Shown here: positions 33,039 through 42,705 of the stretch, piece by piece
Position numbering within the stretch: the first letter of the stretch is position 1
Layout of the letters: each line of letters starts with the position of its first letter
Assembly (NCBI GenBank): GCA_963668605.1
Contig: OY764903.1
Location: 6,634,001-6,698,000, forward strand
Direction of reading: 5' to 3'
DNA: 64,000 nucleotides
Source of the DNA: G963668605 sp963668605
GTDB taxonomy: Bacteria > Acidobacteriota > Terriglobia > Bryobacterales > Bryobacteraceae
Program-made: the position numbers and the translations under genes
Notes under the pieces: model-generated
What the model was told of the DNA's origin: nothing
The model's database searches: none
What the model saw: the letters and a program-made list of their open reading frames with translations, nothing else

Positions 33039-34335
33039 GCAGGCTGCTGAAATACGGCCGTTTGACACCTGGATACTCTATCCCAAGCGTTTTTGCTACT
33101 AACAAGCAGTGTAAGTGGCCTGAAGCGAAGTTCTTCCGTGCTGAAAAACACCCCTTTTCGGGGCCCGAGCACACTTCGCCCTATGCACTCGCCGCTTGAA
33201 CGCGGAGGTTCCTCATGCGCACAAGATTGTAAGCGGCCGCGGCGAACGTAAACATCCACGCCACTTTTTCCAATCCACGGTGCCGGACCTTGCGGATGCC
33301 GGCCACCGTCTTCAGCCAACCAAAGACCTCTTCAATTCGCTTGCGTTTCCGCTGGCTCGCTGCATAGCCCACATGCCGCGTCGTTCGGTTGTCGATCGCA
33401 CTGCGCCGCCCGTTCGTGTTCTGAGCGACGTGTGGCGTCACGTGCATTCCACGCAGTTCCTGTACGAAATCACGCGTATCATACCCGCGATCAGCGCCGA
33501 GCGTCACGCACTGATCACCAGCAAGGCGTTCGACCATCAACAGCGCTGCGTCGCGCTCGGCGGTCCCATTGGCCTGGAGCACTTCCGTCGCCACCACCAG
33601 CCCGTTGCGATTTTCGATCAGCGCATTGCCGCAATACGCCAGCTTCGCTTCGTGGCCACCGCTCTTGCGCGCCAGTCGCGCATCCGGGTCAGTTGTCGAA
33701 GCATGCGTCTCATTAGAACGCTTTTCCCCGTGGAAGTTCACCGTCGGGTTGCCTTTGTCCGAGTCGTCCGGGGGTTGCGGATCGTCCTTTTTACGGAAGC
33801 TCTTGTGCCCGGCCCAGGCCTCTACCAGCGTGCCGTCCACGCTGAAATGCTCGTCGCTCAGCAGACCGTCCTCCTTGGCTTGCGTCAGCAGTTGTGCGAA
33901 GAAACCTTCGGCGATGTCGCCTTCCAGCAGCCGGTCGCGGTTCTTGCTGAACACGGTCGGAACCCAGATCGCGTCATCCATGTTGAGCCCGACGAACCAG
34001 CGGAAGAGCAGGTTGTAGTCGAGTTGCTCCATGAGCATGCGCTCACTTCGGATCGAGTAGAGCACCTGCAGCAGGAGCGCGCGGAGCAGTTTCTCGGGTG
34101 CGATGGAGGGCCGTCCGGTCTTGGCGTAGAGTTGCTCAAAACGCGGCGACATTTCCTGCAGCGCACGGTCGGTCATCTCGCGGATCGCCCGCAGTGGGTG
34201 CAATCGCGGCACCCGCTCCTCCGGCGAAACATAGCTAAACATCCCGGCTTGATTGCGATCGTCTCCACGCATACAACATAAGACGACCAAATTGCTTCCA
34301 TGGCTACGCGGAGGTGGAGTTTTTCAGCAGCCTGC
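33039..34335 (-). mobile_element. IS5-family insertion sequence
   Basis: Fourteen-bp perfect inverted repeats GCAGGCTGCTGAAA (33039-33052) and TTTCAGCAGCCTGC (34322-34335) bound a 1297-bp element. A TA dinucleotide occurs on both sides (33037-33038 and 34336-34337), fitting a 2-bp target duplication. Removal of the element and one TA restores a perfect 20-bp inverted repeat of the host ISNCY element. It carries one transposase gene. Confidence 0.85.
33181..34272 (-). CDS. IS5-family DDE transposase
   Basis: From MRGDDRNQAGMFSYV the protein is 363 residues; six further codons could be read upstream. An N-terminal DUF772-type domain (PEKLLRALLLQVLYSIRSER) precedes the DDE catalytic domain. Catalytic residues are the Asp in FSVDGTLVEAW, the Asp in TLGADRGYDT and a Glu in KRIEEVFGWLK, where the Y-R-E-like region lies. 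The gene is intact and sits between perfect inverted repeats, so the element may still be mobile. Confidence 0.9.
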   Translation of the reverse strand: MRGDDRNQAGMFSYVSPEERVPRLHPLRAIREMTDRALQEMSPRFEQLYAKTGRPSIAPEKLLRALLLQVLYSIRSERMLMEQLDYNLLFRWFVGLNMDDAIWVPTVFSKNRDRLLEGDIAEGFFAQLLTQAKEDGLLSDEHFSVDGTLVEAWAGHKSFRKKDDPQPPDDSDKGNPTVNFHGEKRSNETHASTTDPDARLARKSGGHEAKLAYCGNALIENRNGLVVATEVLQANGTAERDAALLMVERLAGDQCVTLGADRGYDTRDFVQELRGMHVTPHVAQNTNGRRSAIDNRTTRHVGYAASQRKRKRIEEVFGWLKTVAGIRKVRHRGLEKVAWMFTFAAAAYNLVRMRNLRVQAASA

Positions 34336-34430
34336 TAGAAGTGTCCCCATGCACTTCTTCTCTTCGTAGCCAGTTGGATTTCCGTGGCCTCGGCCGGAGC
34401 GGAGCCCTGCGAGGCCGTTAGGCCGAGCGT

Positions 34431-35753
34431 TTAGGGCGGAGCGCAGGCCGAGGCCACGGAAATTCGCGCGCCTTCCGCAGCCCTGTGTGCACCCGCCGCT
34501 TTCATGTCTTGATAGCTTCTCCGCCACGGGTGATCCGGCATGTGTGCTGCAGCGGGCGTCAACGGCCTCCGCCGTTTCGCGGCGACCACTTCCGGCTTCT
34601 GTGGCCGCTCCTGGATCTCATGCCAGTTCAGCTTCCGCCCCCGGTAGTGAATCTCCTTCGTCCCGTCTTCCCACTCGCACACTGTCACTTTACTTTTCGC
34701 TGGTGCGTAATTCCGGCTCTGCCCTTCCACTTGATAGAAGCGATTCTCATGCCGTACCACCCAATCGTTACCCAGCACACGCTCCGTCTCCAAACGGAAA
34801 ATCTCGCGCAGTTGCTTGGCTCCCGGTCTGGGCAGATGATAATCCACCGCTGAGCTGGCATCGACGGCGAAGCGCCGGTTGTGCTCGTCGCAATATTCCT
34901 GTTCCAGGTATTGGTTCACCGCCTGGTGCGTGGCGATCTTTTTGCGCCGCAGCTTCTTCACCAGCCGGTCCTGATGCGTGCCATGGTTGCGCTCCACGCG
35001 ACCCTTGGCCTCGGGCGATCCGGCCGCGATGATCTTGATTCCCAGCCGCTCACACATGCGTCCAAACTGCGTCACAGCGGACGTTCCGTGCAACTGCTCC
35101 TTGGCGCTGGGCTTGCGAACATAGACGTTTTTCCAGTCCGTGTAGAGCGCTCGGGGAACGCCGTACTGCTCCATCCAGGCCTTCAATACGTCCACGGCGG
35201 CCCAGATCGTTTCCTGTTCGCCCAGGCGGCACAGCGTGGTTGAAGTGGCATCGTCCACCAGGTTCATCAGGCAGCCACGCGGCCCACGTCCTTCCAGCCA
35301 TTCATGGAAGCTGCCGTCCAGTTGCACCAGTTCGCCGAAGTGCTCGCGCCGTGCTCTTCTTTGTCGATGCTGGCGCACCTTTCTGGCACGGCTCCACAAT
35401 CCCTCCGCCAGCATCCAGCGCCTGACCGTGCTGGCCGACAGCTCGATCTGGTCTTCGCTGGCCAGATGCTCGGCGGCCAGCGTCGGCCCAAAGCGTTCGC
35501 CCACTGCGCCCGCATACTTCTGGCGGAGTAGGCGCACCACCTTCGCGCGGATCTTCTTGGGCTTGGCCCGATTGGAACTTCGTCCGGCGCTGCCATGCAC
35601 CAATCCCGCCGCGCCGTGCTTCGCGTAACGCTTCCACAATCGCTTGCTTTGGCGATAGCTCAGCTCCATGCGCTCGGCCGCTTCCACGAGCGTCCAGATC
35701 CCACTTTTCACCTGCGCCAGCACCGCTGCTCGCCTCAACTCCCGCTCGCTCAT
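34431..35753 (-). CDS. ISNCY-family transposase (integrase-type DDE)
   Basis: Starting at MSERELRRAAVL, which has a GGGGAG site just upstream (a TTG five codons earlier is possible), the protein is about 440 residues. An N-terminal helix-turn-helix (VEAAERMELSYRQSKRLWKRY) precedes the rve integrase core: Asp in VQLDGSFHEW, Asp in LYTDWKNVYV and Glu in EAKGRVERNHGT. The C-terminus is basic (KRRRPLTPAA). The coding frame is intact, but one terminal repeat is split by the IS5 element, which may stop the element from moving by itself. Confidence 0.88.
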   Translation of the reverse strand: MSERELRRAAVLAQVKSGIWTLVEAAERMELSYRQSKRLWKRYAKHGAAGLVHGSAGRSSNRAKPKKIRAKVVRLLRQKYAGAVGERFGPTLAAEHLASEDQIELSASTVRRWMLAEGLWSRARKVRQHRQRRARREHFGELVQLDGSFHEWLEGRGPRGCLMNLVDDATSTTLCRLGEQETIWAAVDVLKAWMEQYGVPRALYTDWKNVYVRKPSAKEQLHGTSAVTQFGRMCERLGIKIIAAGSPEAKGRVERNHGTHQDRLVKKLRRKKIATHQAVNQYLEQEYCDEHNRRFAVDASSAVDYHLPRPGAKQLREIFRLETERVLGNDWVVRHENRFYQVEGQSRNYAPAKSKVTVCEWEDGTKEIHYRGRKLNWHEIQERPQKPEVVAAKRRRPLTPAAAHMPDHPWRRSYQDMKAAGAHRAAEGARISVASACAPP

Positions 35754-35847
35754 CGCTGTTCTCCCCAATCCCGCCTCCTAAGGAAGCTTTCGGTTTAGGG
35801 GACACTTCTAATGAACGCTATAGGGGACATTATCAAAAACGCGCAAC

Positions 35848-35863
35848 AGGCACAGTTCCGGCA
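35848..35863 (+). repeat. 16-bp direct repeat, right copy
   Basis: AGGCACAGTTCCGGCA repeats the sequence at 32981-32996 and starts right after the proposed right end of the ISNCY-type element. Confidence 0.65.
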
Positions 35864-35915
35864 CATGTTCCGACAGTTCCGATAGGGACCGGCAGTTGGT
35901 GCGCGGCATGAAATT

Positions 35916-36080
35916 ATGGAGGTCCCCTTACCTGATTCCCTCGCCGCTCTCGAACGGCTTCGCTCCCGCATCTTGACGCAAATCCTCGGGTAGGGCGATT
36001 TTTGCAGCGGTTCCATCACGGCAAACTGCGGCCGCTGCCGTCACGACGGCAACCCCCTTGATGCACAAGGGCTTAGCCCC
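35916..36080 (+). pseudogene. Possible remnant of a small zinc-ribbon-like (DUF6788-type) gene
   Basis: An ATG-led frame reads SLAALERLRSRILTQILG, then an in-frame TAG, then GDFCSGSITANCGRCRHDGN. The pattern SIT-x-CG-x-C resembles the small proteins often found next to IS66-like or integrase-type transposases, as I recall the family. The internal stop and loss of similarity after 36060 mark it as decayed. The rest of the interval from 35864 to 36132 shows nothing else. Confidence 0.3.
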
Positions 36081-36132
36081 TGCGGGGGGCTGGCTGGCGG
36101 GGGTGAACATCCGTTGTAGGAGGCCGGCATTC

Positions 36133-39100
36133 CTAGAATTGATAGCGCAGCCCGAACTGCATGGTGCGCGAGGCGCCGGCTTTAGTGATGGCGCCGCCGG
36201 TGATGGCATTCACCGCGGTGTCCGGCAAGTTGAAGTTCACGTGGTTGGTGGCATTGAAGGCATCCCAGCGGAACTGCAACTGGCTGCGTTCGCGAAGCCG
36301 CATATTTTTGGACAACGAGAAATTCAGGCCCATATTGCCGGGGCCGTCCAGAATGTTGCGCCCCGAACTGCCGAAACGGTAGCTGCCGATGGGGACGACG
36401 GGGAAGGCCGATACGTCGAACCAGCGGTCCGAAGTGGGATTCGGGACCGTGCCTTTGGCGAGGCGGTCCGGCCGGATCGCGGTGCCTTGGCTCCAGTTGA
36501 CATTCGAAGTTAACGGCGTGAAGGGCTGCCCGGAGTAGGCGCGCCCCGTGCCGGCCAGTTGCCAACCGGCCATCAGCCACTTCAATTGTGCGCGCCGCCA
36601 CGGCGCCTGGTAGGAGAAGCTAACAGTGAACGTGTGGCCAGTGTCGAAATTCGACCGGCCGCGCTCGGCGGCGAGATTGTGCGGGTTCTGAATTTGCCAG
36701 GGCCCGCCGTTGCCGCCGCCGTCGAAGGTGGAGTTATTGTCGATCGACTTGGCGTAGACGTAGTTCAGGCGATAGAAGAAGCCGTTTACGAAGCGCCTCC
36801 GTAACGTGAGCGTCCCGGAGTTGTAGATGGAGTTGCCGCCGAACTGAAAATAGTTGACGGCATTGTTGATCTGCGGGTACGGGCGCGGGAAGGAGCCGTT
36901 GGGCTGGCGCATATCGAGTGTATAGGCCGGGCGGTTGATGTCCGACGTGTAGCTCAGATGAGTGCCCTTTGAGCCGGCGTAGGCGATTTCGATGGCCCCC
37001 AGGCCCCGCACTTCGCGCTCCATGGTCAGGTTCCAACTCATCAGGTATTGCGTTGGGGCGTGCATATCGACCCCGCCGACGCTGAGCGCTGCGCCGCTGG
37101 CGTTTCTGAACGCATCTGCAAAGGTAAGCCCCGCCGGGTTGGCGGCCACACGGTTCACAGTCTGCGCAATGGCGAACGGGAAGACGTTCGACATCTGCAA
37201 TGTCATGGGGCTTTGGGCGGACTTGCTGTTGAATATTCCGAAACCCCCGCGCACCACCGTACGGTTCCCGCCTATGGGCCTCCAGGCAAAGCCGAAGCGG
37301 GGCGCCAGTGCGTGATAATTTGAGAAGACCAACGATTTCGGAATCCCGTAATCGCGCGCCAAACCCACGGTACTGGTCATCCCCACACTGGCCACCAGCG
37401 CCGCCATGCCCGGTAGACCCGTATCGTCGGCGACGATAAGTTTCCCAAGCTCCGGCACGAAACCCGAGTAGCGCCCGTACTTGTCGTACTGCGGCCCTTG
37501 CAGGTCCCAGCGAACGCCGAGATTCAACGTCAGGCGCGGGGTGGCTTTGAAATCGTCCTGCAGGAAGGCGCCGTAGTCGGTCCCAAACAGATAGTTCTGT
37601 GGCGGAGTCGTCTGCCGCGACGCGCTATCGAGCATCCCGAGCAGGAAATCCGCGAAGGGCTGACCGGTCCAGTTTCCCAGAAAAGTGAAAGTGCCGCGGC
37701 TGTTCTTGTAGTAGGGCTGAAAGGTCTGGGAGCGGAGGATTTCGCCGCCGAACTTGATCTGGTGGCGGTTCTTCACCCACGTCACGGAATCGCTCCATTG
37801 ATACAGATTGACGGCCACGTCGAGGGGGTTGTCGTTCTTGTCTCCTAGCGAAGCCAGGTCGCGCACGTCGACGAGGGGAAAGCCGGTGAGGTGCGGATCG
37901 GTAGTGGTGCCGGCGATGCCGAACTCCGCCGTGAAATTCCGGCCTGCATTACGTTGCTGCTTATGCTCGGTATTCCGGCTCAGGCTGAAGCGGAATTCGT
38001 TGATGAGCGTGGCGGTGAACAGATGCGTGGCATTGAGGCCGAGCAGGTGCTGCACGCCCACTCCGTCGGCTCCGAAGGTGCCCAATGGGCTGCCGGCGCC
38101 GGCGAAGGGTGCAATCGAGCTGTTGTCGCGGCGCTGATAGCGGAAAGAGAGCGTATCCTTCGACGAGATGGTCTCATCAAACTTCCACAGGAAGCTGTTA
38201 AACGGGGCATTGCTGGCGGCGCTGGTGACGTAATTATTGGCCAGGGTGGGCCGGTTCGGCAGGGGCCAATAGGGGATGATCTTCTCCGAGATGGCGTTAA
38301 AGCGGCTGAGCGGCACCTGGTTTCCTGGGAAGCGGGCGTTGCCCGCGAAGGGGTCCTTCAGCGGCACCAGTTTGCCGCCGGCATCAAGAGTTTGAGAAAA
38401 GTCGCCGGCGCGCTCAGGGGCGGTAGGCACGCGCGACAGCCGGTTCTCGCCCGCCACATTCCGGTAGCTCTCCCAACTGAAAAAGAAGAACGTGCGGTTG
38501 CGGCCGTTGTAGAGCCTGGGAATCCACACGGGACCGCTGAAGGTGGCGCCGAACTGGTTGCGCCGCAGCTTGTTCTTGTCCGGGGAGAAGAAATTCCGGG
38601 CGTCGAACTTATCGTTGCGCACGTACTCGAACAGGCTGCCGCGGACATTGTTGGCGCCGCTCTTCAGGACCACGCTCATGACCCCACCGGCCAAGCGCCC
38701 GTACTCGGCGGAATACCCGCCTGTCTCCATCTTGAACTCCTGCATGGAATCCAGGTTGGGGCTTGCCTGGGCGCCGCCGCGCCGCGGGTCGCGGTTATTG
38801 AAACCGTCAAGATAGAAATTCGTGTTATCGCTGCGCGCGCCGTTAATGGCAAACGGGCTGCCGGTGGTGTTGCCCTCGGCGTTCCGCTGCACGCCCGGGA
38901 CCAGGAAGGCCAGGTCCTCGAAGTTGCGGCCGTCGAGCGGCATCTCGGCTAATTCCTCTGCGGCGACAACGTCTCCGCGGGCGGCGTTCTCGGTATTGAT
39001 GAGCGGCGCCTGCGCTTTCACCTCGACGGCTTCGGAAAGCGTGCCCACTTTGAGCTGCAATTCCATGCGGGCCGTCTGGTTCACCTGCAGTTCGATGCCT

Positions 39101-39360
39101 TTTTCGCGCAAGGTCTGGAAACCGGTTTTTTCTACCATCAGTTCGTAGGGTCCAGGCGCAAGATTCGGCACCGAGAAACCGCCGTCGTGCTCGGAAAGGG
39201 CCTCGCGGAGCAGGTTCGTATTTACGTTCCTGGCTCTGATGGCAGCGCCGGGCACGGCGGCCCCGGAGCTGTCACGAATAATTCCGACAAATCCTGCGTT
39301 GGTGCTTTGGGCGTGCGCAAAAGATAACACGGCCGTGAAAAAGAAAAACAGACGATACAC
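36133..39360 (-). CDS. Oar/TonB-dependent-receptor-like outer membrane protein
   Basis: The likely start is a GTG at 39360 with a GGGAGG site seven bases upstream, giving a signal peptide (YRLFFFFTAVLSFAHAQ) at the exact N-terminus. Longer frames with ATG at 39387 or 39678 have no such site. The mature protein has a carboxypeptidase-regulatory domain (about residues 22-105), a plug-like region (EMPLDGRNFEDLAFLVPG; GGVMSVVLKSGANNVRG) and a barrel ending MQFGLRYQF with a terminal Phe. It faces away from the TIM-barrel/MBL/VOC/sulfatase cluster, and the shared 180-bp gap probably holds both promoters. It may import products released by that cluster. Confidence 0.88.
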   Translation of the reverse strand: MYRLFFFFTAVLSFAHAQSTNAGFVGIIRDSSGAAVPGAAIRARNVNTNLLREALSEHDGGFSVPNLAPGPYELMVEKTGFQTLREKGIELQVNQTARMELQLKVGTLSEAVEVKAQAPLINTENAARGDVVAAEELAEMPLDGRNFEDLAFLVPGVQRNAEGNTTGSPFAINGARSDNTNFYLDGFNNRDPRRGGAQASPNLDSMQEFKMETGGYSAEYGRLAGGVMSVVLKSGANNVRGSLFEYVRNDKFDARNFFSPDKNKLRRNQFGATFSGPVWIPRLYNGRNRTFFFFSWESYRNVAGENRLSRVPTAPERAGDFSQTLDAGGKLVPLKDPFAGNARFPGNQVPLSRFNAISEKIIPYWPLPNRPTLANNYVTSAASNAPFNSFLWKFDETISSKDTLSFRYQRRDNSSIAPFAGAGSPLGTFGADGVGVQHLLGLNATHLFTATLINEFRFSLSRNTEHKQQRNAGRNFTAEFGIAGTTTDPHLTGFPLVDVRDLASLGDKNDNPLDVAVNLYQWSDSVTWVKNRHQIKFGGEILRSQTFQPYYKNSRGTFTFLGNWTGQPFADFLLGMLDSASRQTTPPQNYLFGTDYGAFLQDDFKATPRLTLNLGVRWDLQGPQYDKYGRYSGFVPELGKLIVADDTGLPGMAALVASVGMTSTVGLARDYGIPKSLVFSNYHALAPRFGFAWRPIGGNRTVVRGGFGIFNSKSAQSPMTLQMSNVFPFAIAQTVNRVAANPAGLTFADAFRNASGAALSVGGVDMHAPTQYLMSWNLTMEREVRGLGAIEIAYAGSKGTHLSYTSDINRPAYTLDMRQPNGSFPRPYPQINNAVNYFQFGGNSIYNSGTLTLRRRFVNGFFYRLNYVYAKSIDNNSTFDGGGNGGPWQIQNPHNLAAERGRSNFDTGHTFTVSFSYQAPWRRAQLKWLMAGWQLAGTGRAYSGQPFTPLTSNVNWSQGTAIRPDRLAKGTVPNPTSDRWFDVSAFPVVPIGSYRFGSSGRNILDGPGNMGLNFSLSKNMRLRERSQLQFRWDAFNATNHVNFNLPDTAVNAITGGAITKAGASRTMQFGLRYQF

Positions 39361-39541
39361 TGGTGCCTCCCGATGCAAATCAGTCATATGATATAGTGCT
39401 GCATGGCGGTTGGCAAGACACGGGCATTCGGCAACGGCTTCATCGCCGATCCCATGCTTGCATCCCCTGAGAGCTTCGACATGTCCACCGTCGCCCCCGC
39501 GTGAAGGCCGGTCCGGCGGGTGCAGCGAAAGAGGAGTTACG

Positions 39542-40423
39542 ATGACACGACGCGAATTCAGCGGTACGATCGGTGGGCTGATGTTGCGCGGGGCCGCCAT
39601 GGGCAGCCAGGATGTGGCCATCGGCTGCGGAACCATCAGCTTTATCGACCGGCCCTTCGACGAAGCCATCCTTGCCATGAAGGAAACCGGGTTTACCCGG
39701 TGCGAGGTTTATCTCAAGCACCTGGAACCCGATGTCCCGCGCGAGGAACTGCGGAAGTGGCGCACCACAGTGGACCTGAGCCACTTCGAAAAGGCGCGCA
39801 AAAAGCTGGATGCTGCGGGAATTCAGCTCGATTCGTATTATTACGGGCTGTGGGGCAACACGAGCGAGGAGGAGATCGCGCGCGCGTTCGAGATGGCCAA
39901 AGCGCTGGGCGTTTCCCGCATCAGCGCATCCAGCGTGCTGAGCATGGCGGCACGCATCGACGCGTACGCTTCGCGCGCGAAGATCCGCGTCGGGTTGCAC
40001 AACCATTCCATCATGCGCCCGGACCAACTGGCCACGCCCCAAAGCTTCGAACAGGCTCTAACGGGCCGCTCCGAGTACATGAACATCACTCTCGATATGG
40101 GGCATCTGGCCGCGTGCGGATTCGATGCCGTGGCTTTCATCGAAAAGTGGCATACCCGTATCTTGGGTGTGCACCTGAAGGATCGCAAGAAGGACAACGG
40201 CCCAGACGTGCCGTTCGGACAGGGTGATGCGCCCATCCGGCAGGTGCTGCATCTTCTGTCCGGCCGCGGGTATGCTATCCCGACCTATATCGAGTATGAG
40301 CGCAAAGAGCCGGACACGCTGGCAGCGGTGCGGGCATCGCTCGAGTACTGCCGGGCCGCGCTCGCGGGTTCCAGCGGCGCCCACTCGACCGGCAGGAGCG
40401 GCAGCGAGAGAACGAAAGGCTGA
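39542..40423 (+). CDS. Xylose-isomerase-like TIM-barrel sugar isomerase/epimerase, possibly Tat-exported
   Basis: The 293-residue protein starts MTRREFSGTIGGLML, a twin-arginine-like signal, with a GAGGAG site upstream. The AP-endonuclease-2 TIM barrel follows. Likely metal and substrate residues lie in CEVYLKH, GLHNHS, TLDMGHL, GVHLKDR and YIEYE. Such proteins isomerise or epimerise sugars or cyclitols. Export would be unusual for a sugar isomerase, although Acidobacteria encode many like it. It leads a rightward cluster with the MBL-fold, VOC and sulfatase genes. Confidence 0.8.
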   Translation: MTRREFSGTIGGLMLRGAAMGSQDVAIGCGTISFIDRPFDEAILAMKETGFTRCEVYLKHLEPDVPREELRKWRTTVDLSHFEKARKKLDAAGIQLDSYYYGLWGNTSEEEIARAFEMAKALGVSRISASSVLSMAARIDAYASRAKIRVGLHNHSIMRPDQLATPQSFEQALTGRSEYMNITLDMGHLAACGFDAVAFIEKWHTRILGVHLKDRKKDNGPDVPFGQGDAPIRQVLHLLSGRGYAIPTYIEYERKEPDTLAAVRASLEYCRAALAGSSGAHSTGRSGSERTKG

Positions 40424-40489
40424 ATTCCATCGCTGCCAAGCCACGGATACTCTCAAGCGATGAACACGTACCGCCAGAAAGGTTTTGCC

Positions 40490-41590
40490 ATGTGGACCCG
40501 CGCAGTGTTCGGATTGCTGTTAAGCGCTCTCGGCCTGATCGGTGCACAGATGCTCGACTTCTACGTCGTGGATGTGGGCCAGGGTAACGCCACGCTCGTT
40601 GTGGCGCCCTCCGGGCAGACTATGCTGCTCGACGCCGGCCGTCCCGAGACCGCTGATCGCGTGCTCGCCGTGATGCAGGAAGCCGGCGTCAAGAAACTGG
40701 ATTACCTCGTCCTCAGTCACTATCACGACGATCACATGGGGGGTGTGGCGGCGATTGCGGACAAGGTCAAGGTCGGCGCGTTCATGGATCACGGCGCCAG
40801 CGTGGAGTCGGGCAAGAGTGAAGAATGGTGGAAAACCATTAAGGGCGCTCAGTACCGGGAGGGCATGGGCAAGGCCTATGACGCCGCTTTCGCCGAGTAT
40901 GTCATCGCCACACAGAAGGGCCGCCGCTCGGTGGTGAACCCTGGCGACGCCATCCCGCTTCAAGGCGTCGAGGTCCTGGCGGTGTGCGCGCGCGGAAAGA
41001 AGATTTCCAGTCCCTTGAAGGGCGCCGGCATGCCGAACGCGGCGTGCGCGGACACTGAATTGCGGCTGGACGATTACGAGGAAGACGGCCAATCCATCGG
41101 GCTTCTATTCACGTGGGGGAAATTCCGGTTCATTCAGTTGGGCGATCTGACGTGGAATGCCTCCTACAGCCTCTTCTGTCCGGCGAATCCAATCGGAACC
41201 GTGGATGCCTATGTGATCACGCATCACGCGCGCAGCTATCCCAGGGAAACAGGCGACATGAGTTGGTCGGCGTCGTCGTGCCCGAAGGCCGAAGTGCATG
41301 GGTTGCGCCCGCGAGTCGCACTGCTGAGCTTCAATCGCGGCGGCACCGTCCGCAAGGCCGATGCGCTGGCGGCGGTTCGCAGCTCCCCGGGTCTGGAAGA
41401 TCAGTGGCAGACGGAGTTAATCGTCCAGGGCCCGGAAAAGGAATACAACGCTCCGGAACAGTTCATCGCCAAAACCGGCGGGGCGGGCGATCGCGCCGCT
41501 TACATCAAGCTGTCGGTGCGCGCCGACGGTTCGTTCACTGTGACAAACAGCCGCAACGGGTACACAAAGAACTATGCGCCTCGCCAGTGA
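40490..41590 (+). CDS. Exported metallo-beta-lactamase-fold hydrolase (ComEC-like MBL domain)
   Basis: The start MWTRAVFGLLLSALGLIGA has a GAAAGG site nine bases upstream and forms a signal peptide; an ATG at 40460 lacks these features. The MBL domain begins DFYVVDVGQGNATLVV, has the metal motif HYHDDH, and later DHG, LGDLTWN and a second-metal His in VITHHAR. The closest architecture is the MBL domain of ComEC/Rec2, without membrane channels. The substrate is unknown. A paralogue at 52941 shares many blocks, including DGSFTVTNSRNG near the C-terminus. A VOC-fold gene follows both. Confidence 0.85.
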   Translation: MWTRAVFGLLLSALGLIGAQMLDFYVVDVGQGNATLVVAPSGQTMLLDAGRPETADRVLAVMQEAGVKKLDYLVLSHYHDDHMGGVAAIADKVKVGAFMDHGASVESGKSEEWWKTIKGAQYREGMGKAYDAAFAEYVIATQKGRRSVVNPGDAIPLQGVEVLAVCARGKKISSPLKGAGMPNAACADTELRLDDYEEDGQSIGLLFTWGKFRFIQLGDLTWNASYSLFCPANPIGTVDAYVITHHARSYPRETGDMSWSASSCPKAEVHGLRPRVALLSFNRGGTVRKADALAAVRSSPGLEDQWQTELIVQGPEKEYNAPEQFIAKTGGAGDRAAYIKLSVRADGSFTVTNSRNGYTKNYAPRQ

Positions 41591-41729
41591 GGCTTCACTA
41601 CGTGCTCCGCGGCCGGGCAGAGCAGCGCGGTTGGAGACCGGGTTCGGGAGATCGGGGTTCGCGGAGGGCGTTCTATGTGAACGTACGGCGCCTGGCCGGG
41701 TCCCCGCAAAGCACGAGAGGAGTTAGAGA

Positions 41730-42512
41730 ATGCGATTTCTTCGGAGCCGTACCTTCCTGACTGTTTTGTGGCTGGCCGCCGGCGGGTTTGCCGCTGCGCA
41801 GGCCCAGATCACCGGAGTCGCTTATGTGCGCGTTCAGGTCCCCGATGCGGAGAAATCGGCGGTGTTTTACGAGCAGGTGATAGGCATCGAGCGCATGCCG
41901 GCCCAGCCGGGCGGAGACGGAGTGGTGGTGTTGCGCATTGGCCGCAGCCAGTATCTGGAACTCGTGACGGGAGCCGTCCCGGCCGTGGGGCCGATCATTG
42001 AGACCGGCCTGCTATCGGAGGGCAACACCCGCCCGGCCGTAACCGATCCCGATAATCAGAAGCTGGTGTTCGCAGGTGTCCGGCGCGCGCCGGGCGGACG
42101 CGGCGCGGAGGCCCGGCCGGCGCCCCTCTCCGATCATCTGCTTCACGTAGGCCTCTTCGCCAAAAACCTCGACCGTTCTCAAGCCTTTTACAGCGCCCTC
42201 GGCTGCCGGACGGAGTGGCGCGGTCCCACGCCCGACGATGTCCGGCTGGCGATTCTGCGCGTGTCCCCCACCAGCCGTGATTTCGTCGAGCTGGTTGCTC
42301 CTCCGGCCGGACCGCCGCAACCGGATTGGACCGCTCAGCACATCTGCCTGGCCGTGCCAGACATAAACGGCGCCTACAAAACCCTGGTGGCCCGTGGCGC
42401 CGACAGCCGCCGGAAGCCGCGCATCGCCAGCAATGGACACTGGGTAATCAATCTGGCCGATCCCAACGGTGTCCGGGTGGAACTGATGGAGCCGGAGCCG
42501 GCGCGCCGGTAA
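41730..42512 (+). CDS. Exported VOC (glyoxalase-fold) protein with two domains
   Basis: The 260-residue protein has a signal peptide (FLTVLWLAAGGFAAAQA) and an AGGAG site before the ATG. Two VOC modules follow: about residues 30-115 (GVAYVRVQVPDAEKSAVFYEQVIG) and about 135-255 (LLHVGLFAKNLDRSQAFYSALG, ending HWVINLADPNGVRVELMEP). VOC proteins bind a metal through His and Glu and act as lyases, isomerases or dioxygenases, usually in the cytoplasm, so secretion is notable. It follows the MBL-fold gene and precedes the sulfatase. The substrate is unknown. Confidence 0.83.
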   Translation: MRFLRSRTFLTVLWLAAGGFAAAQAQITGVAYVRVQVPDAEKSAVFYEQVIGIERMPAQPGGDGVVVLRIGRSQYLELVTGAVPAVGPIIETGLLSEGNTRPAVTDPDNQKLVFAGVRRAPGGRGAEARPAPLSDHLLHVGLFAKNLDRSQAFYSALGCRTEWRGPTPDDVRLAILRVSPTSRDFVELVAPPAGPPQPDWTAQHICLAVPDINGAYKTLVARGADSRRKPRIASNGHWVINLADPNGVRVELMEPEPARR

Positions 42513-42705
42513 ACACTCCTCCCGATATGAGGGGCTGCAGCCTGTGTCCGCTGATTGGCTGGAGGCGAACGGAGTGGCGCGAGTTCGTGGCAGCGGAAGT
42601 GGCGCAGTGCGGACATATTGAAACCAGGAACCTAAATACTGCTGAAGCAGCGGGGAAACCATCTCAAGCCGGCGCCGAAGGGCCGAGGTCATAGAAGGAG
42701 CGATA

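Larger units (their letters stand above)
32997..35847 (-). mobile_element. ISNCY/IS1202-type insertion sequence, interrupted by an IS5-family element
   Basis: The inner terminal repeat is a perfect 20-bp inverted repeat once the IS5 insertion is removed: CGTTCATTAGAAGTGTCCCC on the left (33030-33038 joined to 34338-34348) and its complement on the right (35798-35817). Outer copies of AATGTCCCC lie at 33015-33023 and, inverted, at 35823-35831. The transposase lies inside on the minus strand. The whole is flanked by 16-bp direct repeats. The outer limits are set by those repeats and are uncertain by a few bases. Confidence 0.7.

Noticed and set aside
33196..34281. 361-codon plus-strand frame across the IS5-family transposase
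   Set aside because: Mirror of the DDE transposase. The sense strand has the catalytic residues and flanking inverted repeats.
33015..35831. Outer TGTCCCC motifs as ends of a separate older insertion sequence
   Set aside because: Both ends share the same order of outer AATGTCCCC and inner CGTTCATTAGAAGTGTCCCC, so they are better explained as the two motif copies in one element's terminal repeats.
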